From positions 109,093,257-109,157,256 of the forward strand of contig CM071571.1 of the NCBI GenBank assembly GCA_036426205.1: DNA of 64,000 nt, written 5' to 3'. Of this stretch, positions 54,908 through 64,000 are shown one piece after another. The notes under the pieces were generated by a model. That model did not search any database. It had not been told where the DNA came from and worked only from the letters and a program-made list of their open reading frames with translations. The first letter of the stretch is position 1; every line of letters begins with the position of its first letter. The DNA comes from Ascaphus truei (taxonomy: Eukaryota > Chordata > Amphibia > Anura > Ascaphidae). A program made the position numbers and the translations under genes.

Positions 54908-55115
54908 CTTGGCAGGGGACATTTACCGCTCAATCTTTCATCATCTATATAACGGCGTAGGACATCTTGGGATCTCTTTAAGAGCACAGAGAGTGCCATT
55001 CTAGAGATATATCCTTCTTGTGGTGTTGTTACTTTATTGCTGAATGAAAACTGGAGCAGTGTCTCAAAGCAGACTTTTGAAAACTCTTCCCGCATCCTAA
55101 TATCTATTTCTGCTT
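54908..55115 (-). CDS. ARFGEF1/2: ARFGEF (BIG1/BIG2) exon, third from end
   Basis: 208 bases between acceptor TTTTTGCAG (minus strand, intron ending at 55,116) and donor AAG|GTAAGCA. It encodes 68 residues: [68 protein letters not shown]. The last two bases join the next exon to make Arg. All frames and phases agree with the two exons below. I found no further exon up to 64,000, so the next one upstream is probably outside the window. Confidence 0.9.
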
Positions 55116-55519
55116 CTGCAAAAACAGGAACCCGAAGTTTAGTGAGTATTGGAAAACAATGGGTTTACCATCGTAAAAAACAATCAAATTAATAAAAAAA
55201 CACCAACTTATTTTGCAAGTGGACTAATAGTACTGTATTAGGATAGAGTTCGGAATCACTGTGAAATAACATCACATGAACTATGGAATGCACAATCTGT
55301 CTGCAATAAACATACAGCTACTATATACTTGACATTCATTTTCAACGCCCCCCCCCCCTCCATCCAAGTCCATTAGGGGCCAGCTGTGCAGCTAGACTAA
55401 ACTCCAAGCTAACACCCCCTAACATCCTCGCCCCCAAACCTTAATAGGATCAGCTGAGGGCTGGACCCAACTCCACCTTGAGGCATACTCTGTTGCACAA
55501 TGTGCAGCCACTTTACCCT

Positions 55520-55720
55520 TTGTTCCAAAATTGCCCCTCATTCCCTCTAGATTGTACACTCTCAAGAGCAGAGGCCTCATTACCTTTTCTATCCGTTTGA
55601 CATACCAAATTACGACAAACATGCACAATCAGTTTGTGTCATTTATATAACTTTGTACCCCCATCGTACCTTGCTATGGAATATGTTGGCAATTAACAAG
55701 TAAACAATAATAATAACAAG
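55520..55720 (+). mobile_element. LINE/SINE 3' tail
   Basis: AGATTGTACACTCTCAAGAGC, CCCCCATCGTACC, GCTATGGAATATGTTGGC and a terminal (AATAAT)n, an arrangement shared by frog non-LTR 3' ends. No coding part remains. Confidence 0.45.
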
Positions 55721-56864
55721 TTACTTCTGATGTTGCATATTATTTCAAAACCTTTTCTTTAAAACATTGTGGTAATTTCCATTTGTATAACCAGAATTCC
55801 CTGCAACTATAGTGGATCTGGTATGTGTGTGCTCCCCATCTATTTGAGACAGGATTAAAAACCTGTGTGTCATTAAATAGCTATACACAAATACATTCAA
55901 ATCTTCAACATGACATACAGCATAAAATATTTCAATGATAAATAAGGAATAATTTGTAACAGTGAAAGGTTGCACACTGTGATTAGTATTTTTTAGCCAT
56001 GATCACCTGGCATCCGATTCAAAAAGAATCAGAACCGGTATTCCCACCCATCCTTACAAGTGCCTTCAGCACACATGAACCTGTCCGTAATCAATATGGT
56101 CTTAAATGTCCAGACAATTAAGGCAATGCCAAGGAATCTAAATCACCCACCAGTCTTACCTGTCCAGAGTTTTAAAAACTCATAGACCGTACCACCATTA
56201 TAACTAAATGCCTTATTTTTTTTTTATCCCTCATGTAAATAATAGTTTAATCCCATTGCTGCTAAAAGGGCCAGCAATACAACTATCAAAGGGTTCCACT
56301 GGCCGACATGGTTGGACTAGTTTGCGTATAGCGAGTAATAGCATTGAAACTTCAATTTTACAGAATGCATTCACTGATGCATTTATACAGCAATATCTAT
56401 CAGCCGCTTCATATGGAGACAGCAAAGGAAATGTGCAGCACAACAGTACTAAATGGATTACAAGGATAATGCATTATTGAAATTCAGGAAATCTTCACTA
56501 AATGTTGTCAAAAATCCGTAAGACAAAATGTCAGATAAGAGTAGCAAGGTCCCTGATGTATTAAATAAATCAAACTTGGCCTTTTTCATAATCGGAACAT
56601 GCTTAATTGTGAAATCCATGTTTTCAGTTTGTGGGTCTTAAATTGTGATTTTTTTTTCTTAAACTACATTATGATTCAACCAGATTACTGCAATTTTGGG
56701 AATTTTCTTTCCTCAGTCATTTGTTCATGGATAACCGTTACAGAAACCAGATAGTGCGTGTTCTGCAATATTTGGTTGTGCTTTCAGATTAAACTAGTCA
56801 TTCTACGGAGACCATATTAAATGAAGAAACAACTGTAAAAATGTTACTGAAAGAATTATATATG
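55721..56864. other. No gene recognised
   Basis: Intronic AT-rich sequence. Confidence 0.35.
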
Positions 56865-57330
56865 TATATCTTTATTGATATAGTGCCCGCACTGTACAAA
56901 AGAGACAATACAACGCAGGGAATTACAATACAATACGTGCAACAAACAAAATCAAACCATAGAAAAAGAAATCCCTGCCTCGGAGAGTTTACAATCCAAG
57001 TGTTAAGTTCGGAGACTTACTCCCTCACCTGCTGTCTCAATAAGGGCAGTAGATGGCAGTGCTTGGGCACAATGGTTGGTAGGAGCGAGTGTGGGTGTGG
57101 GACAGTAGCCATTAAACTGGGCTATTGAAATGCTTCATTTAAGATGTGCTTCATTTTAAGGTTTGACAAAAAGGTAGGGCGAGAGGGTGCTTGGAGTATA
57201 CAGAGTGTGAGGGAGTTCCACAGTTAAGGGGCAGTGAAGGAAAACGGTATAAGGTGGTGACGCAGATCAGTAGAGGTGAAAGGGGTGGAAAGGAGACAGT
57301 TATGAGCAGAGTGCAGGTAACGACATATCA
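56865..57330. mobile_element. Dispersed non-coding repeat (LINE-tail-like)
   Basis: CTTTATTGATATAGTGCCCG, CCCTGCCTCGGAGAGTTTAC..AATCCAAG, AGGGAGTTCCACAGTTAAGG and GGTGACGCAGATCAGTAGAG are phrases of a family with a relative near 14,052. The right part (from 57,148) recurs at the end of the window. Confidence 0.5.
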
Positions 57331-57390
57331 AAGCTGAAACAGATGTAGCAGACGTTATTTTCCCCTGTTAACGCACACAAATTGCATTAA

Positions 57391-57833
57391 AGCTGCAGTT
57401 CAGTCAATATCCTACATGTGTGTTTTTTTTAATAAATCAATTCTGTAGTAAGAAAAAATACTTTTAGCATTTTCTGTTTTTTAAAAAAAAACTTTGAAAG
57501 AGCAATTTTCTTGTATTCTATTTTAATAACCATTTACTAAGGCACTGCCCCTTCATGTCCTGTCACAAGCCCTGGCACACCCCTTTGTCAGCCCTGCCCT
57601 CCCTCTTGCACATGTCAGTGCAGGAGTGCTCATGAATATTCATGAACTTCCACTGAGTGACAGAAGCAGAGGAAAAACATATCCCATATCTAAAGATTTC
57701 GCCAATCAATACATGGAGAACGAATTGACTGGCAGCTATACAGTTCTTTAGGTAATTAGAGATTGCCCACATGAAACTATTGAATTAAAAAAAAAAAAAA
57801 AAAAATTAAAAAAAAAAATTCTGAACTGCAGCA
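57391..57833. mobile_element. TTAA-flanked MITE, copy 2
   Basis: TTAA at 57,387-57,390 and 57,834-57,837. Ends AGCTGCAGTTCAG and (reverse strand) TGCTGCAGTTCAG, 12 of 13 matching. Interior includes poly-A near 57,785-57,820. Same family as 33,971-34,403. Confidence 0.75.
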
Positions 57834-57837
57834 TTAA

Positions 57838-58753
57838 ATAGCACCTGTGTTTTTAATCATTTTTCTCAATGGCATTACTGTTAAATAACATGCCAGTGTT
57901 AAAATGCAAAGCATCGCGTTAAACCGGTGAACTTGAAGTTTGAAATGAAAATGTAGTTATGAAAATTTAGTGCCGGGAGACAATTTTATCTTGTAAAAGG
58001 AATGCAGGGAGGAATGGTTGAGTCTATCCCTATGATAACTTGATTTCTCACAATGGAGACTGTTTACGCCTCCGAACACAGATACATAACTCATAATAAA
58101 CATCCCTTTCACAGTCTTGTTTTGAGTAAAAAGAATTGCATGAATGCAGAAGAAAATTCAAAAGGAAGTAAAATCATAAATAACGTGGGAAATCGTACGT
58201 CTAATTAACACATTTGGTGCTTGTGCAATGTGTTCATCAATGTACACAGTCCAGTGTTAGTGCTTTGTGACCAGGTGTGCAAGGCTTCCTAATAGTTAAA
58301 TGACTTGTAAAGGGAGTATCCATTTAATCAAAATCTATTAGATGTTGGATGATACACAGCAAGACTACACCTGTATAAAAGGGTTTCTGAGAAACAGTTT
58401 AGCGTTTTCAGCATCTAACAGCGTCATGTGGTTTTTATTCAAGTGCCATTAAATATCGGCCCAGAAAGAAAAAGTGTTAAATATAAACAAAAAGGAATTA
58501 CTGCACTTAAATAGAGATCTCCCCAGATCATAAACTGCAATATGCAGTCACATATACCCAGTGAAATATTGTTTTGTTTTTAAATTGCATTTACGGTCTT
58601 CTCTCCATCACATTCCCCATTCTGGAAAAATCTGAATGTAAAAATAAGTTTTATGCGATCAGATTTTCAACTCTGCCCTGGTCAGTCCAACTTTTAAATC
58701 ACTACAGCATTTTTTCCTTCAGTGCGGAAAAAGCCCCTAAAAAAAGCCTTCGG
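57838..58753. other. No gene recognised
   Basis: Intronic AT-rich sequence. Confidence 0.35.
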
Positions 58754-59127
58754 CTAAGGCCCCAGTCACTGCGTGCACCCACTCGGAGCGCCTAGCGTTG
58801 CGTGCACCAGTTTAAGCCGTGATCTGCGTTCCTAGGGACGCACATCCAGATTAGAGCAGGGGGAGCAAAGACAAGATTTTTGGTGGGGCGTGACCATGAC
58901 ATCACGCGGCTGGTTTGCCTTCATTGGCTGAACCGCCGCTGTGACGTAGCCAGCTCTCGGCCGCCGTGCCAAAATACACATTTCTTGTCTTATGGCAAAG
59001 GTGGTCGCGCATCGCACTTTCTGCAGGCGTGTGCAGGCAGTGACCGGGGCCGGCCCCATAGAGGGCTGTATCTTGTTTGCGCACGCCGTAGAACGCACAG
59101 CCGCGAGCAGTGGGGATGATGCCTTAG
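58754..59127. mobile_element. GC-rich MITE with CCAAT-type core
   Basis: Ends CTAAGGCCCCAGTCACTGCG and the inverse type (CCGCGAGCAGTGGGGATGAT, GCCTTAG). Core at 58,899-58,947 (CGGCTGGTTTGCCTTCATTG, GCTGAACCGCCGCTGTGACG). Confidence 0.72.
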
Positions 59128-59960
59128 AGGTTTAATTAGTATTCAGTTCCACACTTATAAAGCTGTAAAACAGATCTTATAGCAGCATCACTTTGTGGAT
59201 GTTTTTTTGTTTTTTAATTTTTTTTAAACTTTTACAGCTCTAGGGGATCCTGCAGAAATCAACCGCGTTGCTCCCTACTGCAGGTTGCTGTTGATTGAAT
59301 GTGGAGTTTCCGAGACATGAATACTTGCCCAAGAAAACAACATGGCCACTGGGGTTAATCTTGGCTCTGGCAGTCAATGACGTTGGGTCTGGCTATTGGT
59401 GACCCTGGCAAACATATACTGTATTTGTAGTTTATTGCCAGAACCTGGCACAAATTAAAAAAAAGTTCAATTTACCGGCAACTGGGGTTTCCCTGGAGCA
59501 TCACGTATCTACCAAGGTGGAAACATTTATTTTCGGTGGATTACGGCTTTTAAATTAAGGGGGGAAAAAAAGGAAAAACCTATTGAAAATAGAACATTGT
59601 TTCACAATCTTACCATCATTTTCTTTTTCCAGAATAATGTTACATGGCAGTGGGCACCAAAGTGGTAAGTCCCAACTTACAGCTGGGCTAGGACAGAGTA
59701 AAGACTTGCACCTGTAAGAGGCCCTATATATGGACACATCCTCCTCAAAGGTATTCTTGTAGTTCTTAGCTTAAATATATTACATACACATTAATACCTC
59801 CCTAACTTAAGGGTCTGGCAACTGGTGTCTCCTGCCATTGAACATTATTCAGGAAAAGAAAATTACGACAAGGTTGTGAAACAATTTTCTATTTTCCTGA
59901 GCATATCCATGGCAGTGGGCAGCAAAGGGACATGCCCAAACAGTACCAAATAGGAGTGGG
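59128..59960 (-). other. Non-coding; probable 3' part of the DIRS element
   Basis: Two related stretches (59,615-59,665 and 59,885-59,940) share CATGGCAGTGGGCA-CAAAG, which suggests a repeated terminal segment. DIRS elements have unusual split or inverted terminal repeats; whether this is one is not certain. Confidence 0.35.
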
Positions 59961-59971
59961 TGAACAACAAG

Positions 59972-61270
59972 TCATACAACATACTGATACTGCATAAATT
60001 CATTAGTTTTTGTATGGACATCAGCCTGAAGTACTTTACTAGCAAAGTATGCATCTGCTGAGGCCTGTACATCTAAACGGCAGAACCTAATAGAAGTATT
60101 TAAAGATGTCCATACTGCCGCCCTGCATAGCTCCAGAGGAGACTCTTGAGCTTTTGTTGCCCAGGACATAGCTATGTATCTGGTGGAATGAGCCTTTAGA
60201 CCTTCTGGAGGCTGCCTACCCTGCATAGCATATGTTTTCTTACTGCATGAAACAATCAATGACAGTAGCTTTTGAGGCAGCTTGTCCCTTTCTTTTTTCT
60301 GAAGGGAGAACAAAGAGACTGTCTGAACTCCTGAATTGTTTAGTTATGGTAGGGTATATCTTGAGGCACTTAAGAACATCCAAAGAACGCAGAAGTGGCT
60401 CTGTATGATTTGCTGGCTTTTGGCAAAATGAAGGTAATATTTCCTGAAAAACGACTCAAGCTTAGGCAAAAATTGGAGAACTGGTCATAGGAATACTTTG
60501 TACTGAAGGACTACCAGAAAAGGCTCTTTTATTGATAGAGCTGGAGCTCGCTAATTCTTCTAGCGGACGTGACTGCCACCAAGAACACCATCTTCCATGT
60601 TAGGTTTGTCCGCGAAGCCTGTTTGAGCCACTCCAATGGAGGATTAGTTAGCGTTTGTAATACCAGGGGCAGATCCCACGGGGGAAGCGATACCCTGACT
60701 TGTGGTTTTATTCAATACATGGACTGCAAAAAAGCATTCTACCAGATCTTGGGTAGCCAACTGCTTGCCCAGTAAGGCAGATACTGCCAAAACTTGAACC
60801 TTAAAGAAATGGTACCAAGTCGCAGGTCAAAACCTATTTTTAAGAATTCCCAAAATGGATGCTAGAGATAGATTCAAATAATAAAAAAAAATATACTAGA
60901 GAGTTTACATCAATGGTGGAAATGCTGCCATATCCTGTGAAGTAGAGGCCTTTCTTGCTTTTTAATAACTTTCTTGGATAAGCCCCTTTTTGCATAGCAG
61001 GTCCCATTCAACGTCCCGGCTATCAAAGCCAAACTCCCTGGTTTGGGATGAAATATTGGCCCTTGTGACAGACGATCTGTCGTCCCTGGTAGCTTCCACA
61101 GTTGATCCCGTAGTGAAAATATTCTGTGTGGCCAAAATGGAATGATAGCCGATACTTCTGCCAGGAAAAAAATTCCGACATGTATTTTGTAAGTTCTTTT
61201 GCAGGTTTTTTTTCTCTCTAGAGGCTGCCTATCGCAAGATAAACAGAGTTCTGTCTTCCTAATGGCCATT
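59972..61270 (-). pseudogene. DIRS-type tyrosine recombinase remnant
   Basis: The minus strand encodes, in broken frames, the RNase H end and tyrosine recombinase of a DIRS retrotransposon. The upstream part (60,910-61,140) reads PGSLALIAGTLNGTCYAKRG and LSKKVIKK. Near 60,545-60,575 it has VTSARRISEL, the first catalytic Arg region. The last 113-residue frame carries GLKAHSTRYIAMSWA (His-x-x-Arg, residues 39-53) and ELCRAAVWTSLNTSIRFCRL. The expected catalytic Tyr (FY-x-LD in relatives) is Cys here. Such elements insert by recombination rather than by an endonuclease or integrase. Inactive because of stops, shifts and the lost Tyr. Confidence 0.75.
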
Positions 61271-61499
61271 TCTTTCTGAAAGGCTCCACAGAAGATCTGG
61301 CAGAGTCCGGAACACTGGAACAGACATGATGAAGTGTAGCCATCTCTTTAAAAAAAAAAAAAAAAAAGAAGACCGCAGAGAAATAAAAGTTGTGCACTAG
61401 CTCCCTGGGGCTTATCTTGTATTTTAATGACAGAAGCCTTAGATGAAGCAGTCTCAATGTTCAAATACTTGGTACACGTCCTTTCCAACGAGTACTGCT

Positions 61500-61612
61500 G
61501 CGGGATGGGACGTTTGGTCGCGGCCAAATTCTCACTGGTGCTCTGCTGCCTGGACAACTCTCCGACAGTCCCCACACCATCTGCCATTTTTAAAATGCCC
61601 TCGGAGGATATC
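61500..61612. mobile_element. Left end of a GGTCGCGG TIR element
   Basis: GGGACGTTTGGTCGCGGCCAA matches the end of the telomere-like element at 42,035. It is interrupted at 61,613 by the inverted-repeat element; TCGGAGGATATC just before the insertion recurs at 62,998-63,010. Confidence 0.5.
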
Positions 61613-62883
61613 AAATGGAAAAAAGAAACACCCTTTAACAAGCACTCGTTGTAATAAATGATATGATGAATTAAAGTTAATAAGTAATACTTTATTATAA
61701 TGTTTAAAATAGATGGTGATACATATAAACTAATACTAATAATAAACAACAGTGACCTAACATATAAAACAAACCAAAAAACACTGAACATAAACTGGAG
61801 CTAAGGGGAGTAGACAAGCAAATAATTACTTAATAGTAGTGAGATAGCTCACGATTGCTTCAAAGAGAACCCCTAGGTCCAGCACTAAACAATTAGGTTA
61901 AAAACCTGTGCTGTTGAAACAGGTAGCAAGATACTGACCGTCATGATGATTCAAATACAAAGAATATATATATACAGATGCTCCTACAATAACCATAGTC
62001 GGCGCAAAATAGTACCAAACTAAAGTGTAAATTCACACATTAATAGAACCCATAATCACAAATTAGCAACGATCGCTAATAGTAAGCCAATTGCCAGACA
62101 AACGTTGGTATAGTATGTCTCTGTACAGAGAGTGCTAAGGGGGCCCACAAAAGTTGTTGAATTGGCCCTGAGGCACGGATCTTCGTCCGTATCCAGTTAT
62201 AGCCTCCTATATTAAACTAAAAAAAGCACTCTAAGACAGCATAATGTAGTTGATGAGGAGCATTCAGTCAATGGGTGGGGTGGAAGCCGCAAGTGTAATA
62301 CATACAATTGTATCCAGTAGCCTGTTATTCTGAAAATTGCAAGTAGCCACACAAAATGAATTTGCTGCTTAATTAACGCAGTGTTAGGTCTTAAATGGCT
62401 ACTACATTACTATCACCGTCGTCACGGTGTGGTAGCCACATGCAGGAGATACAAACACATTATCATGGAGTCATATTAGGCGCATAGTAGCGGTAACTGT
62501 GGTGTAAAAAGATCAGACCTGCGAAGTAGCAACTCGCGGCTAAACCGGCACTCAGCAGTGCCTCTCATCCTCCTCCCGGCAAGAATGCGTCATGACGTCA
62601 GACTGTTCCCGCCTCCCACCTGACGTATGTTTCGCGGAGGCGCTTTGTCGAAGGTGGTGACGTAGGGTACTACGGAGGGGGCATTTATATTAATTCTCCA
62701 GTTTATGTTCAGTGTTTTTTGGTTTGTTTTATATGTTAGGTCACTGTTGTTTATTATTAGTATTAGTTTATATGTATCACCATCTATTTCAAACATTATA
62801 ATAAAGTATTACTTATTAACTTTAATTCATCATATCATTTATTACAACGAGTGCTTGTTAAAGGGTGTTTCTTTTTTCCATTT
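61613..62883. mobile_element. 1.27 kb inverted-repeat element with ribozyme-like hairpin
   Basis: Arms of about 189 bases (61,613-61,801 and 62,695-62,883) are nearly exact inverse copies, starting AAATGGAAAAAAGAAACACC. A TAT flanks each side. Inside are a hammerhead-like hairpin on the minus strand (62,616-62,657) and a hairpin at 62,168-62,198 on the plus strand that starts CCCTGAGG but lacks GAAA. No protein is encoded. It combines long TIRs, typical of DNA transposons, with PLE-type terminal features. Confidence 0.75.
62616..62657 (-). ncRNA. Hammerhead-like hairpin with 6 bp stem I
   Basis: Minus strand: stem I CCACCT/AGGTGG (six perfect pairs), core UCGACAA plus A, stem II GCG-CCTC-CGC, GAAA, CATACGUC. 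U3 and A8 replace C3 and G8; position 4 is C. The GUC cleavage triplet and GAAA are intact. Confidence 0.5.
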
Positions 62884-63276
62884 CATAACCACTTCCACTC
62901 CCCTTTGCACCTTTGTTATTATTCATCAAACTGCTAATCAGGCTGATGCGAGAGTCATCTTCCCCCTCTCTTTCGCTCCCCTACCTCCCTATTATTCTCG
63001 GAGGATATCCCCAGCGCAGATCTCCCTATCTTCCTGCCATCATTTGTGAGTACAGCCCCATCCGCCACCGCTCCGCCGGCATTTTTGAGCGTGTGCCCAG
63101 CCAGGACACATTTTGAAATCTCCCTCACAAATGCTGGTGGAGAGGAGGCAGCTGGTGAGATCTGCGGCTGCGCACACAACTAGCAGCGGCGGCGGCGACG
63201 TGGAGATGTGGAGATCTGTGGCAGGGGAGATCCTCCGAATTCAAGGACTTTTAAAAATGGCAGAAAGTGGCTAGGT
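62884..63276. other. No gene recognised
   Basis: Moderately GC-rich. TCTCGGAGGATATCCCC near 62,996 repeats the word before 61,613. Frames here have no family features. Confidence 0.35.
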
Positions 63277-63579
63277 CAGCGTTTCCCAAACTTTTTTTTC
63301 CGTGACCCGGTTATTTTTGAACTTCTCCTTCGTGACCCACTAAAATTTTTATCGCCTATAGGTAAAATAAAACCGTTATGAATGTCCATACAGATTTCAT
63401 ATATTCTCCCAATCCCCTCTATTCTCTCTCTCCCTCCCCCCCACCCTCTCTCTGACCTGCACAGACGCACACAGTCACTGACCTACAGACACTCACACAG
63501 ACAGACCAACACACACACAGCCACTGCTGGCCTGCACAGACACACACACAGCCACTGATACACACAGTGGCTGTGGCTG

Positions 63580-63616
<37 letters not shown>
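63277..63616. mobile_element. hAT-type MITE, left part, running into CA-rich minisatellite
   Basis: Starts CAGCGTTTCCCAAACTTTTT followed by CCGTGACCCGG, a hAT-like end. From 63,450 it becomes CACACAGACAGACC / CACACACAGCCACTG tandem sequence and then (AC)n at 63,581-63,616. The right end is missing. Confidence 0.6.
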
Positions 63617-63618
<2 letters not shown>

Positions 63619-63621
63619 GTG

Positions 63622-64000
63622 GCTTCATTTTAAGGTTTGACAAAAAGGTAGGGCGAGAGGTGCTTGGAGTATACAGAGTGTGAGGGAGTTCCACAGTTAA
63701 GGGGCAGTAAGGAAACGGTATAAGGTGGTGACGCAGATCAGTAGAGGTGAAAGGGTTGGAAGGAGACAGTTATGAGCAGAGTGCAGGTAACGACATATCA
63801 TGCTGAAACAGATGTTCAGACGTTATTTTCCCCTGTTAACGCACACAAATTGCATTAAAGCTGCTGTTCAGTCAATATCCTACAGTGTGTTTTTTTTTAT
63901 AATAATCAATCTGAGTAGAAAAAATACTTTTAGCATTTTCTGTTTTTAAAAAAAAACTTTGAAAGAGCAATTTCTTGTATTCTATTTTAATAACCATTTA
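63622..64000. repeat. Near-copy of 57,148-57,536
   Basis: The last 379 bases align end to end with 57,148-57,536 (389 bases). Differences are mainly single-base losses in this copy. The shared block crosses from one repeat into the start of the TTAA MITE. Confidence 0.9.

Larger units (their letters stand above)
55116..64000 (-). other. ARFGEF1/2: ARFGEF intron (partial)
   Basis: Begins at the acceptor above 55,115 and runs past the right edge. It holds SINE/LINE tails, a TTAA MITE, a GC-rich MITE, the DIRS remnant and the inverted-repeat element. Confidence 0.6.

Noticed and set aside
59555..59737. GATG|GTAAGA donor-like site in a minus-strand frame (LEKENDG)
   Set aside because: Considered as a further ARFGEF exon; the peptide does not fit that protein and the region belongs to repeat sequence beside the DIRS remnant.
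62168..62198. CCCTGAGG hairpin with ACGGA/TCCGT stem as another hammerhead
   Set aside because: GAAA after stem II is missing and the core cannot be formed.
61348..63049. Two frames with an identical hydrophobic peptide
   Set aside because: They are the two arms of the inverted-repeat element read outward, not a duplicated gene.
1..64000. CRISPR arrays, operons, ribosome-binding sites, bacterial terminators
   Set aside because: The sequence is eukaryotic; regular arrays found here are minisatellites and have no spacers.
1..64000. tRNA, rRNA or snRNA genes
   Set aside because: Only SINE heads with A/B boxes were found; none folds as a complete tRNA by eye, and no rRNA or snRNA signature was seen.

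Overview
The window is vertebrate nuclear DNA, most likely from a frog or another amphibian. It carries spliced exons with GT/AG borders, a CpG-rich promoter and very long introns. Its transposon mix is typical of amphibian genomes: Penelope-like elements (PLEs), a DIRS tyrosine-recombinase element, a Gmr1-type Ty3/gypsy fragment, L2, CR1 and L1 LINEs, CORE-SINEs, Tc1, several hAT elements and many GC-rich MITEs. Most long open frames here are transposon proteins, low-complexity translations or chance.

Host genes. Three minus-strand exons (54,908-55,115; 53,179-53,261; 29,070-29,233) splice in frame into the last ~150 residues of a BIG-family Arf guanine-nucleotide exchange factor (ARFGEF1 or ARFGEF2). 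They are separated by a 1.6 kb and a 23.9 kb intron, and the rest of the gene lies past the right edge. About 27 kb downstream of its stop codon, a CpG-rich promoter at 900-1,870 points to the minus strand (CCAAT box, ZNF143-type site, GC box, E2F-like site, short first exon with a GTGAGC donor). It would start the next gene on the same strand. The tandem layout resembles the mammalian ARFGEF2-CSE1L pair, which favours ARFGEF2, but the second gene cannot be identified from its first exon.

Transposon layout. 2-4.5 kb: LTR-like sequence and GC-rich MITEs. 5-6.6 kb: a minisatellite, then a Gmr1-like pol fragment with integrase ahead of reverse transcriptase. 6.6-11.2 kb: a nearly intact PLE (RT plus GIY-YIG endonuclease) on the minus strand, ending near a perfect 94 bp palindrome. 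11.3-14.2 kb: CR1 remnant, minisatellite, PLE end, LTR-like block. 14.9-22.7 kb: fold-back element, MITEs, hAT MITE, CORE-SINE. 24.2-27.1 kb: an L2 LINE with its 3' tail. 29-53 kb (the large intron): Tc1, fold-back copy, an internally deleted PLE, and a three-level nest (hAT containing L1 containing hAT MITE) with target-site duplications at every level. 53-64 kb: CORE-SINE, TTAA MITE, DIRS recombinase remnant and a 1.27 kb inverted-repeat element. The last ~380 bases repeat 57,148-57,536.

The most interesting system is a set of hammerhead-ribozyme-like hairpins spread through the window. One (42,977-43,022) matches the hammerhead consensus completely. Nine others share a modified layout and sit in PLE-type terminal sequences; several carry an apparent coordinated change of the C3-G8 core pair to U-A.
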